From Allobosea sp. Root483D1 (GTDB lineage Bacteria > Pseudomonadota > Alphaproteobacteria > Rhizobiales > Beijerinckiaceae), in contig NZ_LMJW01000001.1 of the NCBI RefSeq assembly GCF_001429505.1, positions 36,241 to 100,240 on the forward strand: a stretch of 64,000 nucleotides of DNA, given 5' to 3'. A program made the position numbers and the translations under genes. The notes beneath the pieces are model-generated. The model was not told where the DNA came from. It saw nothing but the letters and a program-made list of their open reading frames with translations, and searched no databases. Below are positions 8,656-16,833 of the stretch, one piece after another. Position 1 is the stretch's first letter. Each line of letters opens with the position of its first letter.

Positions 8656-9324
8656 TCAGCCCTGGATGGCGAAGACGTCCCGCGTCCCGCCCGCAGCCGT
8701 CCGCACCGGCTTGGAGCCGATCCATTGAACATGGCGGGCGAGGATCGCCGCCGCTTCTTCCACCTGTCCGGTGCGCAGCGCGGCGAGGATAGCGCGGTGG
8801 TCGTGATCGGTGCGCGCCTCCCAGTCCGAGCGCCAGGCCGAGAACAGGAAGCGGGCGCTGGCGGCATGGAGATCGTCGATCGCGGCGAGCAGGCGCGGCA
8901 TGGCGCAGGGCGTGACGATCAGGCGATGGAAACGCCGATTCGCGTCCTCCCAGGCGCGGACATCCGGCGAATTGTCGCCGGCGCGGGTGGCTTCCTCGGC
9001 TTCGTCGAGGATGGCGCGCGTCAGATGCGGGCCGGCATGGCGCAAGGCGAGCACCTCCAGCGCCGCGCGCATCTCGGCGACCTCGCGGACCTCGCGCAGG
9101 TCGAAGGCAGCGACGCGCACGCCACGGCGCGGCTCGCTGACGGCGAGCCCCTGCGCCTCCAGCCGCTGGAAGGCTTCGCGCACCGGGACATGGCTCGCGC
9201 CGAACTCGACCGCGACATGGTCCTGTCGCAGACGAGCGCCCGGCTCGAGCTGCCCGGAAATGATCCGCTCGGCGAGGATGCGGCTGATGCGGACCGGCAG
9301 GGTCTCGGATGTCTCATTGGCCAT
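8656..9324 (-). CDS. bioR: BioR, GntR-family repressor of biotin genes
   Basis: This 222-residue protein has an N-terminal GntR winged helix (LPVRISRILAERIISGQLEP, ASHVPVREAFQRLEAQGLAV) and a C-terminal FCD effector domain. The match to BioR is supported by context: the next gene on the same strand is bioY, and both bioY and this gene carry TTATMKATAA boxes at their starts. BioR represses biotin synthesis or uptake in Rhizobiales and is usually autoregulated. The box lies only 3 bp before the ATG and no Shine-Dalgarno is visible, so translation initiation is unusual. Confidence 0.9.
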   Translation of the reverse strand: MANETSETLPVRISRILAERIISGQLEPGARLRQDHVAVEFGASHVPVREAFQRLEAQGLAVSEPRRGVRVAAFDLREVREVAEMRAALEVLALRHAGPHLTRAILDEAEEATRAGDNSPDVRAWEDANRRFHRLIVTPCAMPRLLAAIDDLHAASARFLFSAWRSDWEARTDHDHRAILAALRTGQVEEAAAILARHVQWIGSKPVRTAAGGTRDVFAIQG

Positions 9325-9327
9325 GAA

Positions 9328-9337
9328 TTATCGATAA
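9328..9337. promoter_or_regulatory. BioR box at bioR (autoregulation)
   Basis: TTATCGATAA fits TTATMKATAA and is a perfect palindrome. It lies 3 bp upstream of the bioR start codon and contains GATAAT, a possible -10 element. Confidence 0.82.
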
Positions 9338-9437
9338 TTTCTCCGAGCGCCGACGTCGAGCCCGCTGCGGCCGGTTGTACCCTTGTCGTGCGCGGCGTCC
9401 GGGGCCAGTCTTCCCGGGCTCACAGGAGGACATCGCC

Positions 9438-10358
9438 ATGTCGCAGCTGCCCGACCACGATCCGATCGCGGGCGACACCCGCTCCTGCGAGGCGCTCGAG
9501 CAGGTGATCGTGCCGCGCGCGCATGATCTCGGCGGCTTCTCGGTCCGCCGCGCTTTGCCCTCGATCGGCCGCAAGATGGTCGGCCCCTTCATCTTCTTCG
9601 ACCAGATGGGCCCGGCCGAGTTCCTGCTCGGTGAGGGCATCGATGTGCGCCCGCACCCGCATATCGGGCTCTCCACCGTCACCTATCTCTTCGACGGCGA
9701 GATCATGCATCGCGATTCGCTCGGCACGGCGCTGCCGATCCGGCCCGGCGCGGTCAACCTGATGACGGCCGGGCGCGGCATCGTCCATTCCGAGCGCACC
9801 GCGCCGGAAGAGCGGCTGAAGGCGCCCAAGCTCTATGGCATCCAGACCTGGCTCGCGCTGCCGAAGACGCATGAGGAGGTCGCACCGGAATTCATCCATC
9901 ATGCCGCGCCGGAACTGCCGCGCATCGTCGGCGAAGGCAAGCGCGTCAGCCTGATCATGGGCTCGGCCTTCGGCGAGACCTCGCCGGTGAAATTCCCCTG
10001 GGACACGCTCTATGCCGAAGCCGTGCTGGCGCCGGGCGCGATCCTGCCGCTCGACCCGGACTATCATGAGCGTGCCGTCTACATCGTCACCGGCAAGATC
10101 GACATTGCCGGCGACGAGTTCGGCGCCGGCCAGCTCCTGGTCTTCAAGCCGGGCGACCGCATCTCGATCCTCGCCGTCGACCAGAGCCGGCTAATGCTGA
10201 TCGGCGGCGAGCCGATGGACGGCCCGCGCCATATCTGGTGGAACTTCGTGTCGTCGTCGAAGGAGCGGATCGACCAGGCCAAGCAGGAATGGAAGACCGG
10301 CCGCTTCGACACCGTCCCCGGCGACGCGGAAGAGTTCATCCCGCTGCCGGAGCGCTGA
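9438..10358 (+). CDS. Pirin family protein
   Basis: This 306-residue bicupin begins MSQLPDHDPIAGDTRS. Pirin N-terminal sequence is present, including PHPHIGLSTVTYLFDGEIMH near residues 74-93 and ERTAPEE after it, with the cupin metal ligands (HPHIG, H, E). The C-terminal cupin follows (PDYHERAVYIVTGKI). Bacterial pirins are iron proteins; some have quercetinase activity, others modulate enzymes such as pyruvate dehydrogenase. AGGAGG-like sequence 11 nt before ATG 9438 supports the start. The next gene follows after 10 bp, so the two are likely co-transcribed. Confidence 0.92.
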   Translation: MSQLPDHDPIAGDTRSCEALEQVIVPRAHDLGGFSVRRALPSIGRKMVGPFIFFDQMGPAEFLLGEGIDVRPHPHIGLSTVTYLFDGEIMHRDSLGTALPIRPGAVNLMTAGRGIVHSERTAPEERLKAPKLYGIQTWLALPKTHEEVAPEFIHHAAPELPRIVGEGKRVSLIMGSAFGETSPVKFPWDTLYAEAVLAPGAILPLDPDYHERAVYIVTGKIDIAGDEFGAGQLLVFKPGDRISILAVDQSRLMLIGGEPMDGPRHIWWNFVSSSKERIDQAKQEWKTGRFDTVPGDAEEFIPLPER

Positions 10359-10368
10359 AGCCGCAGCC

Positions 10369-11316
10369 ATGCCTGCCGACAGACCCGACCATCCAGCCTC
10401 CGCCGAGCCGGATGCGGCAGGCAGCGCGCGCTCCTCGCGCAAGCGGCTGAGCGGCTTCATCTGGGCGACGTTGACGGTCTCGATCTTCGCCGGCTGGTTC
10501 GTGGTCACGCGCTTCAGCGTGACCCGCATCCTCAATGTCTGGGACCTGACCGCGCTGCGCTACGGCATCGGCGCGATCCTGCTGGCGCCGGTATTGCTGC
10601 GCGATCTGCCGCCGCGAGCCTGGCGCAACGGCTTCGTCTTCGCCGCGCTCTGGGGCGCGCCCTTCGCGATCCTGGTCGCGCTCGGCGTGCAGATGACCTC
10701 CGCCGGACGGGCCGCCTCGGTGACGCCGACATTGATGCCGGTCTTCGCCGGCCTGCTGGGCTGGCTGCTGCTGCACCAGCCTCCCGGCAAGATCAGGCTC
10801 GCCGGATACGCCGCCATCGCCGCCGGGCTCTGCGGCCTCATCCTGACCGCGACCGGCGAACAGGGCGCGCCGAGCCTGCTCGGGCTCGGGCTGCTCGCCT
10901 TGGCGGCGGTGATGTGGGCTGGCTACACGCTGCTCCTGCGTGGCAGCGGCCTCAACCCGATGCAGTCGGCGGCGCTGATCTGCTTCTGGTCGGGCGTGAT
11001 CTTCCTTCCCCTCTATGTCGCTCTCGACATCGGCCATCTCGGCCAGGCTCCACGGGCCGAGATCGCGATCCAGGGTGTCTACCAGGGCGTACTGATGAGC
11101 ATCGCCGCGCTGATCGGCTTCAACCGCGCCGTGGCCCTGCTGGGCCCGTCGGCCGCAGCGGCGATGATCGCGCTCGTGCCGGTCGTCGCCTCGTTGCTCG
11201 CCATCGTCTTCCTGGGCGAGGTCCCGACAGTGGCCGAGGGCATCTCGATCGCGTTCATCGTCGGCGGCGTCCTGCTGGCGGCCCGGCCGGAGCGCCCCGC
11301 CCCCCAAGCAGCCTAG
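10369..11316 (+). CDS. EamA/DMT family transporter
   Basis: This 315-residue protein has about ten membrane segments arranged as two EamA repeats: the first begins at FIWATLTVSIFAGWFVVTRF and the second around LALAAVMWAGYTLLLRGSGL. Such proteins export metabolites or amino acids across the inner membrane. It lies 10 bp after the pirin gene and probably shares its transcript. Its TAG stop overlaps the stop of the convergent MFS gene in a single CTAG. Substrate unknown. Confidence 0.9.
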   Translation: MPADRPDHPASAEPDAAGSARSSRKRLSGFIWATLTVSIFAGWFVVTRFSVTRILNVWDLTALRYGIGAILLAPVLLRDLPPRAWRNGFVFAALWGAPFAILVALGVQMTSAGRAASVTPTLMPVFAGLLGWLLLHQPPGKIRLAGYAAIAAGLCGLILTATGEQGAPSLLGLGLLALAAVMWAGYTLLLRGSGLNPMQSAALICFWSGVIFLPLYVALDIGHLGQAPRAEIAIQGVYQGVLMSIAALIGFNRAVALLGPSAAAAMIALVPVVASLLAIVFLGEVPTVAEGISIAFIVGGVLLAARPERPAPQAA

Positions 11317-12527
11317 CCTGGGCTGAGCTCCGCCACCGGCATCACCTTCAGCCGCGGCATCTGCGAGGCGAGGATCGCCAGGGTCGAGAGGGCGAAGAGA
11401 CCCACCGGCAACCACATGGCCATCTCGACGCCGAACCATTCGCCGGCAAGGCCGCCAGCGAGCGCTCCCACCGGACGCATGCCGTACATGGCGGTGGTAA
11501 TCGTCGCGCTGACCCGGCCGAGCAAGGGCTGCGGCGTCACCGCCTGGCGTAGGGTCGTCTGGGTGATGAACCAGAGAATCGGGCCGAAGCCGAACAGGAA
11601 GAAGGCGAGTGCCAGCGCCGGCCAGCCGAGCGCAGGTGGCGCAAGCGCCAGCGCGGCTGCCCCGAAGAGCGAGACTGCCGGACCGAAGACGAGCAGCACC
11701 CCGGTCGGCAGGCGCGCGATCAACCAGGCGCCGGTGAGCGCCGCCGCAATCGCGCCGGCGCCATAGACGGACGAGGCCAGGCCGACGGTCGCCGGGTCGA
11801 GCGCCAGCACGCGCAGCGCATAGGGCGCGAGCAGCGCCATGAAAGCGAAGAAGGCGAGGTTCCAGCCGATGGCGCAGAGCGCGATCGGCCTCAGATAAGG
11901 ATGGCGCGCGACGAAGGCTCCGCCCTCGGCAATGGCGCGATGCAAGGGCTGGCGCGGCTGCGCCGGCGGCCGCTCGGCCGGCAGGCGAGAGGCGGCCATG
12001 ATCACGACGACGCCGCAGGCGGCACAGAGGCCAAGGCCGAGCCAACCAGAAGCCCGCGCCACGGCCCAGCCGGCGATCAGCGGCGCGACGAGGCTGAGGG
12101 CGGCGCGGCCGAGCTCGAGGCGGCTATTGGCCCGCGGCAATTCGGCCAGTGTCACCGCCTTGGGCATCAGCACGAAAATCGAGAGCGCGATGGTGACTGG
12201 CCCGGCCGCCGCGATGAAGGTCGAGAGCGCCAGTCCCGGCCCGATCGCGCCGCCGGCGAGCAGAAGCGCACCGAGGCCGGAGCCCAGGGTCATCAGTGCT
12301 CCACCCGCGAGGATCAGCGTGCGTGGCGCCATGCGATCGGCGAGCACACCGGCCGGCAGCGAGATCAGGAGCCACGCTGCCGATTGCGCCGCGACGAGGA
12401 AACCGACGAAGCGCGGGTTCGCACCGCCCTGTGTCGCCGCGAGCGTGATCGTATCGAGCGCGAGCTTGTCGGCGAACTGCGCCGTGACGCCTGCCAGCAG
12501 CAAGGCGATGAAAAAGGGCGAGGTCAT
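11313..12527 (-). CDS. MFS transporter
   Basis: This 404-residue, 12-segment transporter starts [20 protein letters not shown]. It contains the loop motif [12 protein letters not shown] between the second and third helices, typical of drug or metabolite exporters. ATG 12527 has a GGGAGG-like sequence upstream on the minus strand; the in-frame upstream extension is Arg/Gly rich and not membrane-like, so I exclude it. It is convergent with the EamA gene and divergent from dxs. Substrate unknown. Confidence 0.88.
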   Translation of the reverse strand: MTSPFFIALLLAGVTAQFADKLALDTITLAATQGGANPRFVGFLVAAQSAAWLLISLPAGVLADRMAPRTLILAGGALMTLGSGLGALLLAGGAIGPGLALSTFIAAAGPVTIALSIFVLMPKAVTLAELPRANSRLELGRAALSLVAPLIAGWAVARASGWLGLGLCAACGVVVIMAASRLPAERPPAQPRQPLHRAIAEGGAFVARHPYLRPIALCAIGWNLAFFAFMALLAPYALRVLALDPATVGLASSVYGAGAIAAALTGAWLIARLPTGVLLVFGPAVSLFGAAALALAPPALGWPALALAFFLFGFGPILWFITQTTLRQAVTPQPLLGRVSATITTAMYGMRPVGALAGGLAGEWFGVEMAMWLPVGLFALSTLAILASQMPRLKVMPVAELSPG

Positions 12528-12679
12528 GGGAGGCGTCCAGCGAAGAGGATGACCCGATTTTCCAGATCGGGCCTGCCGCTCCCACCCGTTTCCTGTCGAC
12601 CTGCGACGACGAGCCGGTTTGCCAGCACCGCCGCGAAGGACTATTTCGAAGGCACGATCCAGCAAGCTTCGGCCAGCCC

Positions 12680-14590
12680 TTGCCTCGCCCCCACACTCCC
12701 CTCCTCGACCAGGTACCCGATCCGGCGGCTTTGCGCCGGCTCGACGACGCGCAGTTGCGCCAGCTCGCCGATGAGCTCCGGGCCGAGACGATCGACGCCG
12801 TCTCGGTCACCGGCGGCCATCTCGGCGCCGGCCTCGGCGTGGTCGAGCTCACCGTCGCCCTGCACCATGTCTTCGACACGCCGCGCGACCGCGTGATCTG
12901 GGATGTCGGCCACCAGGCCTATCCGCACAAGATCCTGACCGGCCGCCGCGCCGAGATCCGCACATTGCGCCAGCCCGGCGGGCTCTCGGGCTTCACCAGG
13001 CGCGCCGAGAGCGAATACGACCCGTTCGGCGCCGCCCATTCCTCGACCTCGATCTCGGCTGGTCTCGGCATGGCGGTCGGGCGCGATCTCGCCGGCAAGG
13101 CCAACAACGTCATCGCCGTGATCGGCGACGGCGCGATGTCGGCCGGCATGGCCTATGAAGCCATGAACAATGCCGGCGCGACCGGTTCGCGGCTGATCGT
13201 CATCCTCAACGACAACGACATGTCGATCGCTCCGCCGGTCGGCGCTATGTCGGCCTATCTCGCCCGCCTCGTCTCCGGCCGGACCTACCGCTCGCTGCGC
13301 GAGATCGCCAAGTACCTGGCCGAGAGGCTGCCGCGCTTCTTCCACGAGAAGGCGAAGCGGACCGAGGAATATGCCCGCGGCTTCTGGACAGGCGGGACTC
13401 TGTTCGAGGAACTCGGCTTCTACTATGTCGGCCCGATCGACGGGCATAATCTCGACCATCTGCTGCCGGTGCTGCGCAATGTCCGCGACGCCGAGACCGG
13501 ACCGATCCTCGTCCATGTCGTGACGCAGAAGGGCAAGGGCTACGCCCCGGCCGAGGCCAGCGCCGACAAATACCATGGCGTGGTCAAGTTCGACCCGGTC
13601 ACCGGCCTGCAGGCCAAGGCGCCGGCGAATGCGCCGAGCTACACCAATGTCTTCGCCAACGCCCTGATCAAGGCGGCGCGCGAGGACGAGAAGATCGTGG
13701 CGGTCACCGCGGCCATGCCGTCCGGCACCGGGCTCGATGCCTTCGGCAAGGAATTCCCGGGCCGGACCTTCGATGTCGGCATCGCCGAGCAGCACGCGGT
13801 GACCTTTGCGGCGGGCCTGGCGACCGAAGGCTTCAAGCCGTTCTGCGCGATCTACTCGACCTTCCTGCAGCGCGCCTACGACCAGGTCGTGCACGACGTC
13901 GCGATCCAGAAGCTGCCGGTGCGCTTTGCGCTCGACCGGGCCGGCCTCGTCGGTGCCGACGGGGCGACCCATGCCGGCGCCTTCGACGTCGCCTATCTCG
14001 CCTGCCTGCCCGACATGGTGGTGATGGCGGCGGCCGACGAAGCCGAGCTCACCCATATGGTCGCGACCGCGGCGGCCTATGACGCTGGCCCGATCGCCTT
14101 CCGCTATCCGCGCGGCGAAGGCGTCGGCGTCGAGATGCCCCAGCACGGCGTGCCGCTCGAAATCGGCAAGGGTCGGATCGTCAAGCAGGGCACGCAGGTC
14201 GCCCTGCTCTCGCTCGGCACGCGGCTGGCCGAATGCCTCACCGCCGCCGAGCAGCTCGGCCAGCGCGGGCTTTCGACCACGGTCGCCGACGCCCGCTTCG
14301 CCAAACCGCTCGACGAAGAGATGATTCTGCGCCTCGCCCGTGAGCACGAGGTGCTGATCACGGTCGAGGAAGGCTCGGTCGGCGGCTTCGGCAGCCATGT
14401 GCTGCACTTGCTGGCGCGCGAAGGCGCGCTCGATCGCGGGCTGAAGATCCGCAGCCTCGTCCTGCCCGACGTCTTCCAGGAGCACAACAAGCCCGAGGTG
14501 ATGTATGCGCAGGCCGGGCTCGACGCCGCCGGCATCGTGCGCAGCGTCGAGACCGCGCTCGGCCCCGCCAGCGCCATCCGCCGCGCCTGA
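12680..14590 (+). CDS. dxs: 1-deoxy-D-xylulose-5-phosphate synthase
   Basis: This 636-residue enzyme condenses pyruvate and glyceraldehyde 3-phosphate, the first step of the MEP isoprenoid pathway; it needs thiamine diphosphate and Mg2+. Evidence includes [18 protein letters not shown], the thiamine motif [18 protein letters not shown] with Asp150, and [14 protein letters not shown] with catalytic Glu370, the same number as in E. coli. A TTG start at 12680 gives the family start [11 protein letters not shown] and canonical length; the ribosome-binding site is weak. tlyA follows after 3 bp, a common Rhizobiales pair. Confidence 0.97.
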   Translation: MPRPHTPLLDQVPDPAALRRLDDAQLRQLADELRAETIDAVSVTGGHLGAGLGVVELTVALHHVFDTPRDRVIWDVGHQAYPHKILTGRRAEIRTLRQPGGLSGFTRRAESEYDPFGAAHSSTSISAGLGMAVGRDLAGKANNVIAVIGDGAMSAGMAYEAMNNAGATGSRLIVILNDNDMSIAPPVGAMSAYLARLVSGRTYRSLREIAKYLAERLPRFFHEKAKRTEEYARGFWTGGTLFEELGFYYVGPIDGHNLDHLLPVLRNVRDAETGPILVHVVTQKGKGYAPAEASADKYHGVVKFDPVTGLQAKAPANAPSYTNVFANALIKAAREDEKIVAVTAAMPSGTGLDAFGKEFPGRTFDVGIAEQHAVTFAAGLATEGFKPFCAIYSTFLQRAYDQVVHDVAIQKLPVRFALDRAGLVGADGATHAGAFDVAYLACLPDMVVMAAADEAELTHMVATAAAYDAGPIAFRYPRGEGVGVEMPQHGVPLEIGKGRIVKQGTQVALLSLGTRLAECLTAAEQLGQRGLSTTVADARFAKPLDEEMILRLAREHEVLITVEEGSVGGFGSHVLHLLAREGALDRGLKIRSLVLPDVFQEHNKPEVMYAQAGLDAAGIVRSVETALGPASAIRRA

Positions 14591-14593
14591 CGC

Positions 14594-15340
14594 ATGACCG
14601 CCGGCCTGCCGCGCCGGGTGCGCGCCGACCTGCTCCTGCTTGAGCGCGGCCTGTTCGAAAGCCGGGCGCGAGCGCAGGCGGCGATCGTCGCCGGCCTCGT
14701 CAGCGCCGATGGCGTCGTGCTGCGCAAGGCGTCGGAGACGGTTCTCGCTGCGGCGGTGATCGAGGCGCAGGCGGCGCATCCTTACGTCTCGCGCGGTGGG
14801 GTGAAGCTCGCCGCGGCGCTCGATACCTTCGGCTTCGACCCCAAGGGGCTGACCTGCCTCGACGTCGGCGCCTCGACCGGCGGCTTCAGCGATGTCCTGC
14901 TCCGGCGTGGCGCGATGCGTGTCTACGCCATCGATGTCGGCCAGGCGCAGTTGCATGAGAGCCTGCACGGCCATCCCCGCCTGACCAGCCTGGAGCGCCA
15001 GGACATCCGCACGCTCGATCCCGGCCTGTTTGCTGAGGTGCCGACGCTCGCCGTGATCGACGTCAGCTTCATCTCGCTGAAGCTGGTGCTGCCGGCAGTG
15101 GCGAAGCTGCTGGCGCCGCAAGCCCGCCTGGTCGCGCTGGTGAAGCCGCAATTCGAGACCAAGCGCTCGGCGCTGAAGAAGGGCGTGCTGCGCGACGAAG
15201 TGCTTCAGCAGCAGATCTGCGCGGAGATCGCGGAGGTCACCGCCGGCCTCGGCTTCGCGATCAGCGGGCTCGTCCCCTCCCCGATCGAGGGCGGCGACGG
15301 CAACCGCGAATTCCTGCTCGGCGGCGAGCGGGTTGCCTAG
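14594..15340 (+). CDS. tlyA: TlyA family rRNA (cytidine-2'-O)-methyltransferase
   Basis: This 248-residue protein has an N-terminal S4 RNA-binding domain (RADLLLLERGLFESRARAQA) and an FtsJ-type methyltransferase domain with the SAM-binding loop DVGASTGGFSDVLL starting at Asp90 and VIDVSFISLKLVLPA downstream. TlyA methylates ribosomal RNA at ribose 2'-O and was first labelled a hemolysin. The ATG follows the dxs stop by 3 bp, so translation is probably coupled. The stop codon abuts a perfect hairpin. Confidence 0.94.
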   Translation: MTAGLPRRVRADLLLLERGLFESRARAQAAIVAGLVSADGVVLRKASETVLAAAVIEAQAAHPYVSRGGVKLAAALDTFGFDPKGLTCLDVGASTGGFSDVLLRRGAMRVYAIDVGQAQLHESLHGHPRLTSLERQDIRTLDPGLFAEVPTLAVIDVSFISLKLVLPAVAKLLAPQARLVALVKPQFETKRSALKKGVLRDEVLQQQICAEIAEVTAGLGFAISGLVPSPIEGGDGNREFLLGGERVA

Positions 15341-15376
15341 AGAATTTCCGCGTTTCTCCGAATCGCGGAAATTCTC
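15340..15376. terminator. Perfect 13-bp hairpin after tlyA
   Basis: Bases 15340-15352 pair perfectly with 15364-15376 around an 11-base loop. The left arm begins in the last base of the tlyA stop codon. It is placed as a terminator for dxs-tlyA, although only short T-tracts follow (TCTTTGTTTT at 15381-15390), and it is fused to the repeat that follows. Confidence 0.65.
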
Positions 15377-15441
15377 CAGCTCTTTGTTTTATCGCATTTT
15401 CTTCACGCGAACCGGTGTCCACTTCGCTCGAAAATGCTCTA
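15377..15441. repeat. Rhizobiales dispersed intergenic repeat
   Basis: The stretch contains arms GCATTTTC (15394-15401) and GAAAATGC (15430-15437) around a core including CGCGAACCGGTGTCCACTTC. From memory this core (GAAGTGG-ACCGGTTCGCG on the other strand) recurs in intergenic regions of many Rhizobiales genomes as a REP-like element. Copy number here cannot be checked. The element runs into the stop codon of the minus-strand gene at 15439. Confidence 0.6.
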
Positions 15442-15924
15442 GCCCGCCATCACGGCGTCGATATCGGCCTGCACCGCGCCGGCATCGATATAGGCCGCCT
15501 CGCCCCGGCCGTTGGCGTTGATGAAGGCGTTGGCGCGCGCGATCAGGCGGCGCAACGACAGGCTGGCGACATCGACGATCAGGCCCGGGTCTTCTTCCGC
15601 CGCCATTTCGTCGAGCAGTGCCGTCGCCGTGTAGATCAACCGGTCCATGGCGGCGCAGAGCTGCTCGAACCCCTCCGCCTCGCGCCGGCCGAGCGCACGA
15701 TAGGCGGCCATGGCATCGCCGGCACAGCGCAGCGGGGAAGCCGCGAAATGCTCGACATAGCCGAGCGCGCGCCAAGCCTTGAGATCACTGAGAATCTCGC
15801 GGTCGAGAGGCACCATCTCCAGCAGCATCAGCGCCTCGCTGTGCCGATTGAGATAGTCGGTCGAGAGTTGCGGAGTGGTTCCGCCCGCCGCGGTCGGTGA
15901 TGTCTCGGTCGCGGAAGCAGACAT
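15439..15924 (-). CDS. Unrecognised conserved-looking protein, 161 residues
   Basis: I do not recognise this family. The protein is acidic and helix-rich, with an N-terminal low-complexity segment (residues 1-18, rich in Ser/Thr/Ala) and then YLNRHSEALMLLEMVPLDRE, CAAMDRLIYTATALLDEMAA and SLSLRRLIARANAFINANGR. There is no signal peptide or membrane segment. Codon use matches real genes on this strand. Its last codons lie against a dispersed repeat, and the TAG stop is part of the repeat border. It stands alone between tlyA and the HMCES-like gene. Confidence 0.7.
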   Translation of the reverse strand: MSASATETSPTAAGGTTPQLSTDYLNRHSEALMLLEMVPLDREILSDLKAWRALGYVEHFAASPLRCAGDAMAAYRALGRREAEGFEQLCAAMDRLIYTATALLDEMAAEEDPGLIVDVASLSLRRLIARANAFINANGRGEAAYIDAGAVQADIDAVMAG

Positions 15925-16012
15925 GAAGAGGCCCCGGAAGCGGCGCGACTATGCTGTGCCAACCGCAAACAAAGTCTTGATCCGGTCACGATAAGGCGAA
16001 AGTGATCTCGGC

Positions 16013-16771
16013 ATGTGTGGTCGCTATGCCATTACCTTGCCGCCGGAGGCGATGCGCGAGGCCTTCGCCTATCGGGAGCAGCCGAATTTCCCGCCGCGCT
16101 ACAATATCGCGCCGACGCAGCCGGTGCCGGTGGTGCGCCTCGACGAGGGTCGGCGCCAGTTCATCCTGATGCGCTGGGGCTTCATCCCGGGCTGGGTCAA
16201 GGATCCCAAGACCTTTCCCTTGGTCATCAATGTCCGCAGCGAGAGCGCCGGCGAGAAGCCGTCCTTCCGCGCCGCCCTCGCCCGCCGGCGCTGCCTGATG
16301 CCGGCGGATGGCTTCTACGAATGGCATCGCCTCGGCGAAGGCCGCCAGCAGGAGAACAGGCCCTATCTCTTCCGCCGGCCGGATCATGGCCTCTTCGCTT
16401 TCGCAGCGTTGTGGGAGACCTGGCACAGTCCCGATGGTTCCGAGATCGACACCGTCGCGATGGTCACCGGCCCGGCGAACGGGCAGATGGCGGCGATCCA
16501 CCACCGCTCCCCCGTCATCGTGCCGCCCGAGGCTTTCGACGCCTGGCTCGATCCCTCGGCAGAGCCCGCCACTGTGCGGACGCTGATGCGGCCGCCGCCC
16601 GACGATCTGCTGGAGATGTTCCGGCTCGGTGCAGGCGTGAACAAGGTCGCCAATGATGGCCCTGAGGTGCAGGAGCCATTCAATCCCGCCTCGGAACCGG
16701 CGCCCGCAGCCAAGCCCGTCATGCGTTCTCGTCGGGGCAGCCCGGACGATGCACAGGGCAGCCTGTTCTAG
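16013..16771 (+). CDS. SOS response-associated peptidase / abasic-site DNA-protein crosslinker (HMCES/YedK family)
   Basis: This 252-residue SRAP protein begins MCGRYAIT: after Met removal Cys2 forms a thiazolidine crosslink to abasic sites in single-stranded DNA, shielding them from cleavage. Other family residues are visible: PRYNIAPTQPVPVVR, Asn73 in INVRSES, Glu103 in ADGFYEWH and His163 in the IHHRSPVIV segment. The C-terminal 35 residues are Pro/Ala rich and extra to the core. It is a housekeeping DNA protection factor; no LexA box was identified upstream. Confidence 0.94.
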   Translation: MCGRYAITLPPEAMREAFAYREQPNFPPRYNIAPTQPVPVVRLDEGRRQFILMRWGFIPGWVKDPKTFPLVINVRSESAGEKPSFRAALARRRCLMPADGFYEWHRLGEGRQQENRPYLFRRPDHGLFAFAALWETWHSPDGSEIDTVAMVTGPANGQMAAIHHRSPVIVPPEAFDAWLDPSAEPATVRTLMRPPPDDLLEMFRLGAGVNKVANDGPEVQEPFNPASEPAPAAKPVMRSRRGSPDDAQGSLF

Positions 16772-16833
16772 CGCAGACCATGACGGCGCGCTTACTCTGG
16801 TCCCAAACGAGACCAACAGAGGAAACGCCCGAG

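Noticed and set aside
12641..15151. 836-codon minus-strand open frame across dxs and tlyA
   Set aside because: It is antisense to two clearly recognisable genes and has only low-complexity His/Asp/Arg-rich sequence.
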